DNA from: Kangiellaceae bacterium
Lineage (GTDB): Bacteria > Pseudomonadota > Gammaproteobacteria > Enterobacterales > Kangiellaceae
Length of the DNA stretch: 27,523 nucleotides
Assembly: GCA_030590405.1 (NCBI GenBank)
Contig: JAUUYO010000005.1
Location: 1-27,523 of the forward strand
Direction: 5' to 3'
The notes under the pieces: model-generated
Told to the model about the DNA's origin: nothing
Database searches by the model: none
The model's input: the letters and a program-made list of their open reading frames with translations, nothing else
Position numbers and translations under genes: made by a program
In this document: positions 1-7,800 of the stretch, one piece after another
How positions within the stretch are numbered: position 1 is the first letter of the stretch
Layout of the letters: the number at the start of each line of letters is the position of its first letter

Positions 1-542
1 GCTTTGGGTCTGACTTGCAAAATTTCTCCCATACGAGCATTAAGCTGATGGATTTTACCCATTGAGATCAATTCCATGGCATTTTCCCAATCAGATTTTA
101 ACAGTGCCTCCTGCGCTACGCTTGGCTGCCACAAAAAGGGCGTGGCGATAGTCGATTGGTTCACTGGTTCACCCTTTCGCCGGGCAATCGGCACCCACAA
201 CACATGCTGTAATTTGTGATAAACAACACTTTGTCGCCAGCTCGTGCCGAGTGATTTATTAATATCCACCACGCTGACATAGGTTGATTCTTGTACGTTG
301 CCAGAATAATCAATCGGCAAGGTTTTTAGCTCAACACCAATCAGTGAAAAATCTGGCTGAGAGAGGTTACCTGCATCAGCGCCCAGGCATCGCTCAATAA
401 ATTGACCTTGCCAGCCTTTTTCGACACTAAGATCCTTGGGACTTTTATCACCATGTTGTTCGGCCAGTTCACCGATGCTTTTACCGGCCAATTGCTGCGC
501 TCGTGCTGTAAGTTGCTGGATTGTTTTAGGTGGAGCAATCAT
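1..542 (-). CDS. mutH: DNA mismatch repair endonuclease MutH (C-terminus outside window)
   Basis: MutH nicks the unmethylated strand at hemimethylated GATC sites when activated by MutS and MutL in methyl-directed mismatch repair. The frame is open from an ATG at 540-542 to the window edge, giving about 180 residues of a protein usually near 220-230. The catalytic DEK motif of the type II restriction-like fold is present: Asp64 in QPDFSLIGVELKTLP, then Glu71 and Lys73. The stretch KGWQGQFIE matches the family region KGWIGVLLE. The ATG is followed by MIAPPKTIQQL, which aligns with the family N-terminus. It diverges from rppH with a 111-base gap. MutH is essentially a gammaproteobacterial protein, so it also places the organism. 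Identity is confident; the missing C-terminus cannot be judged. Confidence 0.93.
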   Translation of the reverse strand, partial: MIAPPKTIQQLTARAQQLAGKSIGELAEQHGDKSPKDLSVEKGWQGQFIERCLGADAGNLSQPDFSLIGVELKTLPIDYSGNVQESTYVSVVDINKSLGTSWRQSVVYHKLQHVLWVPIARRKGEPVNQSTIATPFLWQPSVAQEALLKSDWENAMELISMGKIHQLNARMGEILQVRPK

Positions 543-653
543 TTAAACCTGAGAGGCTGAATTAAATTTATTTCTAATAATAACAAAGAAGTTTGCTGAT
601 TTTAACTTTCTGTGGTTGAATAAGTTAAAGAAAATATTAATTGGTATCGATAA

Positions 654-1178
654 GTGATTGATTCAGAGGGATTTCGGTCCAATGTCGGCATTATTGTATG
701 CAACGACTTTGGTAACCTGCTCTGGACCAGACGCATAGGACAAAACTCCTGGCAGTTCGCACAAGGTGGTGTGGATCCCGGTGAAACGGCAGAACAAGCC
801 ATGTACCGGGAACTGACAGAAGAAATAGGATTAGCTAAGAAGGATGTTCGAATATTAGGTTCAACCAAAGAATGGTTAAAATACCGGTTACCTAATCGAT
901 ATATCCGCCAAGGCAGCTTACCCCTGTGCATCGGTCAGAAGCAAAAATGGTTCATGTTACGACTCACCAGTCATGAATCCGCAATACATTTTGATGAAAC
1001 CGGCCATCCGGAATTTGACCACTTTATGTGGGTGAATTACTGGTACCCGCTACGTCAAGTGATCGCCTTTAAGCGGGATGTGTATCGGCGCGCCCTGATT
1101 GAGCTGATGCCCTGTGTCATTGAACAACAAGCTCGCCAACGTAACAGGCGTAAAAAATCCCATAGAAACAATAAATAA
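654..1178 (+). CDS. rppH: RNA pyrophosphohydrolase RppH (Nudix)
   Basis: RppH removes pyrophosphate from 5'-triphosphorylated mRNA ends and so starts 5'-end-dependent decay by RNase E. The 174-residue product has a complete Nudix box at about residues 38-60 (GGVDPGETAEQAMYRELTEE then IGL), with the REL and EE metal-binding glutamates intact. Further family landmarks are RSNVGIIVCN at 8-17, NSWQFAQGG at 31-39, LCIGQKQKWF near 91-100, PEFD near 119 and the C-terminal FKRDVYRR. The start is GTG at 654; the MIDSEGFRSNVGI N-terminus matches the family start closely, and no nearer ATG fits. The ribosome binding site is weak. The last residues are basic (RQRNRRKKSHRNNK). In enterobacteria rppH lies by mutH and is followed by ptsP; here mutH is adjacent and divergent, but ptsP is absent. 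Confidence 0.95.
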   Translation: MIDSEGFRSNVGIIVCNDFGNLLWTRRIGQNSWQFAQGGVDPGETAEQAMYRELTEEIGLAKKDVRILGSTKEWLKYRLPNRYIRQGSLPLCIGQKQKWFMLRLTSHESAIHFDETGHPEFDHFMWVNYWYPLRQVIAFKRDVYRRALIELMPCVIEQQARQRNRRKKSHRNNK

Positions 1179-1706
1179 TAAAAGGCTAATGCTTAGCATT
1201 ATTGCTCTTTAGAACAATCGATCGCTGCTTTATTAAATATCCTTTCTTCTTTTGAAAAAGAGGATGTTTTTATTTTATTAAAACAGAAAAAACTGAAGAA
1301 GAACTGGCATTTGTAAGCATAGATTAAATGATGCTTCAAAAGAAGGTGTCAACATAATAATGCCAAAGCGTGCCAGCAATCTACCGGAAATACAAAATGG
1401 GGAATTAAACGATATAACCAAAGAAAATAAAACCAATGTTCATCCAGTAGAAAATAGTCCGGTCGCCAAAAATCTGGAATCATGTGATGAACGAGATGCA
1501 ATTGCAAAAGTGGTGGGAGTTTAGCAATACAAGCTCAACTAATAGTCATTCAGAGGGATTTGGTCAATTTTTCTATGTATTAGCCTCAAATCTTCGGGGC
1601 ATTAATCCATAGCAGGAGAGCATGATATTTCACAGTTTACCCGATTATTAGAGTGTCTACCCCCTCAAGTATTCCATTTAGGCTGAAGCTGCTGTATAAA
1701 GTCGTC
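1179..1706. other. Gene-poor interval with decayed-looking reading frames
   Basis: No confident gene lies between rppH and the RIO kinase. A short AT-rich hairpin (TAATGC, loop TTA, GCATTA, 1188-1201) follows rppH and might be a weak terminator, but it lacks a good U tract. A start-less open frame runs from just after a TAG at 1194-1196 to TAA at 1314-1316. It encodes about 39 residues of plausible protein sequence (SIAALLNILSSFEKEDVFIL), which suggests a decayed gene fragment. A 54-codon frame at 1360-1524 is listed separately. A nine-codon frame at 1622-1651 has AGGAG only three bases before its ATG. I cannot assign a family to any of these. Confidence 0.5.
1360..1524 (+). CDS. Possible small hypothetical protein (54 aa)
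   Basis: An ATG-to-TAG frame of 54 codons begins MPKRASNLPEIQNGEL and ends AIAKVVGV. A purine-rich AGAAGG lies at 1341-1346, 13 bases before the ATG, which is too far for an efficient ribosome binding site. The peptide is hydrophilic and Asn/Glu/Lys-rich. It has no signal peptide, membrane segment or motif that I recognise. It sits in an otherwise decayed-looking interval, so it may be a chance frame or a gene remnant. Conservation of the frame in relatives would be the deciding evidence. Confidence 0.22.
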   Translation: MPKRASNLPEIQNGELNDITKENKTNVHPVENSPVAKNLESCDERDAIAKVVGV

Positions 1707-2564
1707 ATGAAAATGCCTAAACGAATAAAACCACTGTTTGAAGACGGGATCGTCGATGAAGTATTGAGCCAGTTAATGAGTGGTAAAGAAGCCACGGTTT
1801 ACGTGGTTCGATGTGGATCGGAGATCCGCTGCGCCAAAGTCTACAAAGAAGCCAACAAACGCAGTTTTAAAAAAGCTGCGGAATACCAGGAAGGCCGTCG
1901 CGGCAGAAATAGTCGCCGTAACCGCGCGATGGAAAAAAAATCCAGCTTTGGCCGCAAACAACAAGAAGAGGCCTGGCAAAATTCCGAAGTGGATGCATTG
2001 TATCGCTTATCCGATGCCGGGGTGCGAGTGCCACAACCTTATGGTTGTTTCGACGGTGTGCTATTAATGGAGTTAATCACCGATGGCGACGGCGGTGTTG
2101 CGCCTCGTTTGAATGATGTTTTTCTGACCGAAGAGCAAGCCATTGAAGATCATGCAACGGTTATGCACGATGTCGCTCGTATGCTTAGCGCAGGCGTGGT
2201 ACATGGCGATCTATCAGAATTTAATGTGTTATTAGATGAATACGGTCCGGTGATTATCGATCTGCCGCAAGCGGTCGATGCCTCTGGCAATAACAACGCC
2301 AAAGCCATGTTAGAACGAGATGTGAATAATATGACTAGCTATTATTCCCAATTTGCCCCACAGCTAGCCAATAGTCGATACGCTCAGGAGATCTGGGAAT
2401 TGTATGAACAGGCCGAATTGAAAGCGGATGTGGTATTAACCGGACAGTTTAAAGAAAGCGAACAGGAAGCCGATGTCGATGAGGTGTTATTACAGATCAA
2501 AGCGGCCTTTGAAGAAGAGCAAGCGCGGCTTGAGCGGATCCGCGAAGCAAGCCTCCCGGATTGA
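1707..2564 (+). CDS. RIO-type serine/threonine protein kinase
   Basis: This is a RIO-family atypical protein kinase of the bacterial type found in pseudomonads, about 285 residues from the chosen start. Motifs seen are the nucleotide-binding stretch LMSGKEATVYVVRCG near residues 23-37, the catalytic loop HGDLSEFN near 182-189, and the metal-binding DLPQAV that replaces the DFG motif of ordinary kinases. A basic segment with several Arg runs (GRRGRNSRRNR) sits after the first beta-strands, as is usual in the family. The C-terminus is an acidic, probably helical tail. An upstream GTG at 1653 is in frame, but family members begin at the equivalent of MKMPKRIKPL, so ATG 1707 is preferred. Bacterial RIO substrates are poorly known, and nothing in the neighbourhood suggests one. 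Confidence 0.9.
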   Translation: MKMPKRIKPLFEDGIVDEVLSQLMSGKEATVYVVRCGSEIRCAKVYKEANKRSFKKAAEYQEGRRGRNSRRNRAMEKKSSFGRKQQEEAWQNSEVDALYRLSDAGVRVPQPYGCFDGVLLMELITDGDGGVAPRLNDVFLTEEQAIEDHATVMHDVARMLSAGVVHGDLSEFNVLLDEYGPVIIDLPQAVDASGNNNAKAMLERDVNNMTSYYSQFAPQLANSRYAQEIWELYEQAELKADVVLTGQFKESEQEADVDEVLLQIKAAFEEEQARLERIREASLPD

Positions 2565-2600
2565 TGACAGATTTTGTTGAACCTGAATTAATCGGTTGAA

Positions 2601-3386
2601 TTATGCAAGATCAATTTTGATGATATTCATTTCATTATTATTATCAAAATGTAAGATCGAATTTTCTTCTATTGGTGCCCAACAGCGTGAGCAATGATCC
2701 AGTGGCTCTGAGACGATCAACAGCTTATGCCGATGATCATCTTCCTCCAGGGAATAAAATAAGGTCGCCGAGTGAGCGTTGGAGGAGTAACGGATCGCCC
2801 ATAGCGATTGCCCATCGCTAATCCCTAAAGTCATTCGCAGAGCTTGTTTGATCTGGTGTTTTTGGGCAATCGATTCAATCAACAAAATAGTTTTGCTGAT
2901 CGCTAAATGAAGATCTTGTTGCAGGCCATTCGACAATAATAAATAAAACAATATTTCTGAGTCCGTCGAGCCATCGATATGACGGAAATATTGGGCGTCT
3001 ATTTTTTCAATTAAATCTTTTTCGACCCGCTCAAACTCGTGGATCAGGCCATTATGCACCATTAACCAGTTTTTATATTGAAAGGGGTGGCTATTGGTTT
3101 CCTGAATGGGAGTGCCGCTTGCTGCTCGCACATGAGCTAAAAACAAGGGCGAAGAAACATGTCCGGCCAAGCTTTTTAAATTGGAATTATTCCACGCTGG
3201 TCGAATGCTTTTGAACAGCCCTGGTTCTGGTTTATTGCCATACCAGCCGACGCCAAAGCCATCGCCATTAACCTCATATTGAGTCATATCGGCCGACTTA
3301 CTTTGCTCAATAAGTGAATGCTCGCTATTGAGGATCCAGTCTTCCAGATAAATCGGTTGTCCTTTGTAGGCCATCCAACGACACAT
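2601..3386 (-). CDS. YafJ-type class II glutamine amidotransferase
   Basis: The 261-residue product is an N-terminal-nucleophile glutamine amidotransferase standing alone, without a synthase domain. Cys2 directly after the initiator Met (MCRWMAYKG) is the expected nucleophile once Met is removed. Other class II landmarks are NGDGFGVGWYG near 40-50, FLAHVRAASG near 82-91, NSHPFQ, MVHNGLIHEF near 109-118 and GSTDSEILFYLLL. These make it a GlxB/YafJ-type protein that presumably hydrolyses glutamine to supply ammonia; the acceptor reaction of this family is not firmly known. It begins 10 bases after the stop of the ThrE-like exporter gene and is probably co-transcribed with it, which hints at amino-acid metabolism but proves nothing. 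Length and motifs are intact. Confidence 0.88.
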   Translation of the reverse strand: MCRWMAYKGQPIYLEDWILNSEHSLIEQSKSADMTQYEVNGDGFGVGWYGNKPEPGLFKSIRPAWNNSNLKSLAGHVSSPLFLAHVRAASGTPIQETNSHPFQYKNWLMVHNGLIHEFERVEKDLIEKIDAQYFRHIDGSTDSEILFYLLLSNGLQQDLHLAISKTILLIESIAQKHQIKQALRMTLGISDGQSLWAIRYSSNAHSATLFYSLEEDDHRHKLLIVSEPLDHCSRCWAPIEENSILHFDNNNEMNIIKIDLA

Positions 3387-3396
3387 AACTATCTCC

Positions 3397-4683
3397 TTAA
3401 TAATGATCTTTTGATATATCTTTCGGTAATGGCACCAAGGACGATAAAAGAAAGCCTGCCACCAGGGAAATGCCGATTACCGCCACCTCAAACGCGGTAG
3501 ATAATCCCGCCACTACATCTTTTTCAACTAACGCCAAAATACTGCGGTAACCCACCGCGCCCGGCACCAGAATAATAAAACCTGGCATCATGATCATCGC
3601 GCCAGGTATATCAAAAAATCGAGTCACTAATTTCGCAATTAATCCCACCGTGATCGCGACAGCAAAAGCGCCTAACGAAGGCCCCATTGCCAGAGAGGCA
3701 AAATGCACCATAGTGAAAGCGCTTAGCGCCGCCAGCAGAAACCATCCACTGTCTTGTTTGCGCGCCGAAAATAATGGTACCAGAGCAAGCGCTGCCACGG
3801 CGGCAGCTAGCCAGACACTCCAAAATTCTACCGGCGATACCGCCGCATGACTGACTTGCAATCCCAACTGGCTGGCAAATTCGGCAGCCAGTGCGCTACC
3901 AAAAGCCAGCTGGATAAAAGTGGTGACCGTGCCGGATAGTCGCGCGGTACCGGAGACCAGATTCTGGGTGGCCAGTTCAGCAAGTGCGATAGTCAACGAC
4001 AGGCCTGGCAATAAAATAATCAAGCCTGAAATCACCACCACTGAAGTTGTGATCGAGACCCCGAACCATTGCTCCATCGATAAGGCGATAGAGGTCGCAA
4101 CAAACGCACAAATTGCCGGCAGTAGATGATCCAGCATCGGTCGAGTTCGAGAGGCAATGGCAATCATACCGACAATCAATCCGATCGCCGCAGACACCGC
4201 CATTTCATTTAGTCCACCAGAAAAGATACGCGCGATACAGGTCGATACCACGCTAAAAGCCAGAGCGATCACCCAATTGGGATAATCCTGACCGGTGCTG
4301 GCAATTTTTTTTAGATGCTCAGCCCCTTGTTGTGTATTAAGTTCACCATTGATCACATGCCGGGCTACCTGGGTGGTTTTTCTCAAGCGCTCAACATTAA
4401 CTTCACCGGGCGAAACACGAATAAGATAAGTACTCGGCTCGCCATCCGGCGGGAAAATCGTCAGACTGATCGAAGTGGGTAGCGACATACATTGTACTCC
4501 ATATCCCATCGCTTCTGCACAGCCATTAATGGTTTGCTCTAACTCGTAAGCGGTCAATCCATAAGTATGCAGCGCCTTTGCCAGACGCAAAATAAATCCT
4601 AAAGGTTTATTGCGGTCTGGTGAATTAGGGATTGCATCCAGCGAGCGCTGTTCGGTGATATGCATATCTGATAATTGCGACAT
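3397..4683 (-). CDS. ThrE-family threonine/serine exporter (YjjP-YjjB fused type)
   Basis: A 428-residue membrane protein with the two halves of the ThrE family in one chain. Residues about 25-150 form the cytoplasmic N-terminal region typical of the YjjP (DUF1212) half, including LGFILRLAKALHTYGLTAYE and a Thr/Ser-rich beta region. From about residue 155 onward there are roughly ten hydrophobic segments with small-residue-rich helices. The last block (FFDIPGAMIMMPGFIILVPG) matches the conserved end of the YjjB half. In Corynebacterium ThrE exports threonine and serine using the proton gradient; in many Gammaproteobacteria the halves are separate genes, so the fused form is notable but not rare. 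The next gene follows 10 bases downstream. A perfect palindrome lies upstream, between this gene and the divergent sensor gene. Confidence 0.87.
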   Translation of the reverse strand: MSQLSDMHITEQRSLDAIPNSPDRNKPLGFILRLAKALHTYGLTAYELEQTINGCAEAMGYGVQCMSLPTSISLTIFPPDGEPSTYLIRVSPGEVNVERLRKTTQVARHVINGELNTQQGAEHLKKIASTGQDYPNWVIALAFSVVSTCIARIFSGGLNEMAVSAAIGLIVGMIAIASRTRPMLDHLLPAICAFVATSIALSMEQWFGVSITTSVVVISGLIILLPGLSLTIALAELATQNLVSGTARLSGTVTTFIQLAFGSALAAEFASQLGLQVSHAAVSPVEFWSVWLAAAVAALALVPLFSARKQDSGWFLLAALSAFTMVHFASLAMGPSLGAFAVAITVGLIAKLVTRFFDIPGAMIMMPGFIILVPGAVGYRSILALVEKDVVAGLSTAFEVAVIGISLVAGFLLSSLVPLPKDISKDHY

Positions 4684-4741
4684 GGTTACGCCTCAAATTG
4701 GGAAGGTTCAATTCAGGTCGAATAGACCATAAGTTTAACTG

Positions 4742-4757
4742 TATTGATTAATCAATA
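4742..4757. promoter_or_regulatory. 16-bp perfect palindrome between divergent genes
   Basis: TATTGATTAATCAATA reads identically on both strands. It lies in the 162-base gap between the leftward exporter gene (start 4683) and the rightward hybrid sensor gene (start 4846), where a shared operator would be expected. The centre is TTAA-rich, so a chance AT-rich palindrome is possible. No cognate regulator is evident nearby. Confidence 0.3.
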
Positions 4758-4845
4758 ATATTGAGTAAATATCGCAGCATTTTCGGCGGTTTTTTGATCA
4801 ATCAGGTACAATTATAAATTCTAACATTCTTTTTCGCAGGTTATT

Positions 4846-7800
4846 TTGAGAAAAGCCGTTATTACAATCGGATGTGTTCGATTTTTGTTACTCGCGCTGA
4901 GTTGTTTTAGTGTGAGTATTGAGGCGGCTCGCGACTCGATTAGTTTTCAACATATCGGCACCAATCAGGGCTTACCGCAAAGTACTGTCAATGTCATTTA
5001 TCAAGATAACCTTGGTTATATGTGGTTTGGAACCTACGATGGCCTAAGTCGGTTTGACGGCTACCAATTTGTCAATTTTAAGAATGACCCTGCCGATCCG
5101 CACTCCCTTTCTGACAATATTGTGGTTTCCATCATCGAAGACAGTCAAGGCTATTTGTGGGTCGGCACCGCCCAAAATGGCATCAATCGATTCGATCCTG
5201 ATACCGGTCAATTTAAACGATTTTTATCCAGCAGTGATGATTTTGATAGCCTTAGTCATCCGCAAGTGAACAGCATTCATCAGGACGTTGAACAACGTAT
5301 CTGGGTTGGCACCGACCATGGTCTCAATTTATTCCTGCCGGAAAAACAGGCCTTTGCCCATTTTTATAATAATCCATTGGATACTCAGTCGCTACCAGCT
5401 GGACCCATCGTTGATATTGTTGATGACGGCAAAGGTAATCTGTGGATTGCCAGTAACGAAATGTTGAGCCATTTTGATATTGATCAGCAAGTCTTTCACT
5501 ATTTCGAAAAATCCGATATGCCTCATAAAATAAACACTTTGTATTTAGATACTGACGAGAGTTTATGGATTGGAACCCGATTCGATGGCTTGTATCACTT
5601 AAAAAAAGGCAATAGGGAGTTTGAACATTTTACCCATGACGGCAATCCTGATAGTTTGAGTTTTAATGATGTTAGAAAAATTCTTCGGGTCAGCAACGGT
5701 GATTTGTGGGTCGCCACCGAAGAAGGTGGGCTTAACGTCAGGCGCAAAGGCGACTCAAAATTTCAATCTTTTAAAAGAAACTCTGCGGATCCTCATAGCA
5801 TTAGCATTAATGATATCTGGAGTCTCTATCAAGACCGCTCCGGACTCTTGTGGATCGGTACTGCCGGGGGTGGTTTAAATACCACCCAATCTTTTGATAG
5901 TCAGTTTTCCAGACTCACTCATTCGCCTCATCAAAGTAATAGCCTGTCACACGAATTTGTTTGGGATATCGAAGAAGATAGCCAAGGGCTTATCTGGTTT
6001 GGCACGTTAAATGGAATGGATAAATATTATTCGAAAGAGGATCGGATAGAACACGTTTCGAATTTTGTGACGGCTACCGGCCAAAAAGTCGGCAATCGTA
6101 TCCAGACGTTCACTTTTGACGATCAAGGTGACCTATGGTTTGGTAATCAACGAGGGCAATTAGCGATTTATACCAGTAAAGATCAACTCACCAAAGTAAT
6201 TAACCGGCCCGGCTTTCCAGTCGGATATGTGAGCTTTAATCGGATCAGAATGGTAGACAAAGATCGATTTGGAAATATTTGGGTCGGCACCGATGATGGT
6301 TTGTTGCAAATAGATTCACAAAACCACAGAATTATTAAAGACTATCAATTTGCTGAAGATGGCGAGCTTGGCGATTCGACCGTCAGAACCATGTTGCAAG
6401 ATAACCAGGGCAATATCTGGTTTGGCACCTGGAACGGTGGATTGCAAAAATACGATCCAGAGTTTGGAAAAATTACCAGTTATAAAAATAAGTCAGGCAA
6501 TCCCGACTCGCTCAGTAATAATACGGTCCGCTCATTGTATCTGGATAATCAGGGCAATCTCTGGGTCGGTACCTTCAATGGTTTGAACAAATTATCCGCA
6601 CAGGCTATTTCATCGGGGCAGGCAAGCTTTACCCGTTATTTAGAAAAAGACGGACTACCTAATAGCGCCATTTATGGGATCGCTAGTGATACCGATGGCA
6701 AGTTATGGTTGAGTACTAACAATGGTCTGTCGCAATTTGACCCAACGGATCAGACGTTCAAAAATTATTCAACCGAAGACGGATTACCGGCTAACGAATT
6801 TAATGGTGGTGCGGTGATGCGTTCTTCAGATAACGATATTTATTTTGGCGCTGTCAACGGTATATCGATTGTGAGCGCCAGCGATACCAAATTAGCCAAT
6901 TTTCAAGCGAATATTGTGATTACTTCATTATCCGTATTAGGCAAAAGACTTAAACCTTTGGGAGTCGCTGTCGAGCAAAAACAACTGGAGTTTTCCCATG
7001 ATAAAAATGATATTGTTTTTGAATTCGCCTCTTTAGATTTTCGTCACGTTCAGCGGAATCAGTTTCGTTATCGGTTATTACCTTATAACACTGAATGGAC
7101 GCTGATCAACTTTCCCAATCAGGCGGTGTTTACCAATTTAGATCCAGACGATTATCGTTTTGAATTACAGGCAAATAATGGTGATGGGAACTGGTCAGAA
7201 CATACCATGAGTGTCGAGTTAAGTATTTTACCGCCTTTATGGAAAACCTGGTGGGCATTTATTTTATATGCCCTGGCTTTGGTTGCGCTGGTTGCATATT
7301 TTATTAACCGCAACCGAAAAAACTTGCAAGAGCAAACCAATATTAACCAACATTTACGTCGGGTCGATCAATTAAAAGATGAATTTTTGGCAAATACCTC
7401 GCATGAACTCAGAACCCCATTAAACGGGATCATTGGTATTGCCGAATCCCTCAAAGAAGGCAGCGCCGGGCTGCAAAATCAAAAAACCCTCAACCATCTA
7501 AAACTCATTATTGATGGCGGCAAACGACTCGCTCAATTAGTCAACGATATATTGGATTATAAAAAACTCACCCATGATACTTTAGTCCTGCAAAGACGCG
7601 CAGTTGACTTGCACACTATTTTAGACGTGGTAATCAGCTTACTCAGACCACTTGCTGAACGTAAATCCATAAAATTAACCAGCAAGTTGGCAAAAGATTT
7701 ACCATTGCTGTTTGCCGATGAAGATCGTGTACAACAGATCTTTCATAATTTAATCGGCAATGCGATCAAATATACCCTTAAAGGTGAAATCAGCGTTTCA

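Noticed and set aside
661..1561. Exact 14-base repeat ATTCAGAGGGATTT at 661-674 and 1548-1561.
   Set aside because: One or two exact 14-base repeats are expected by chance in a window this size, and one copy is simply the rppH start region.
1622..1651. Nine-codon frame MIFHSLPDY as a leader peptide before the RIO kinase.
   Set aside because: AGGAG is only three bases from its ATG, and no attenuator-like structure follows.
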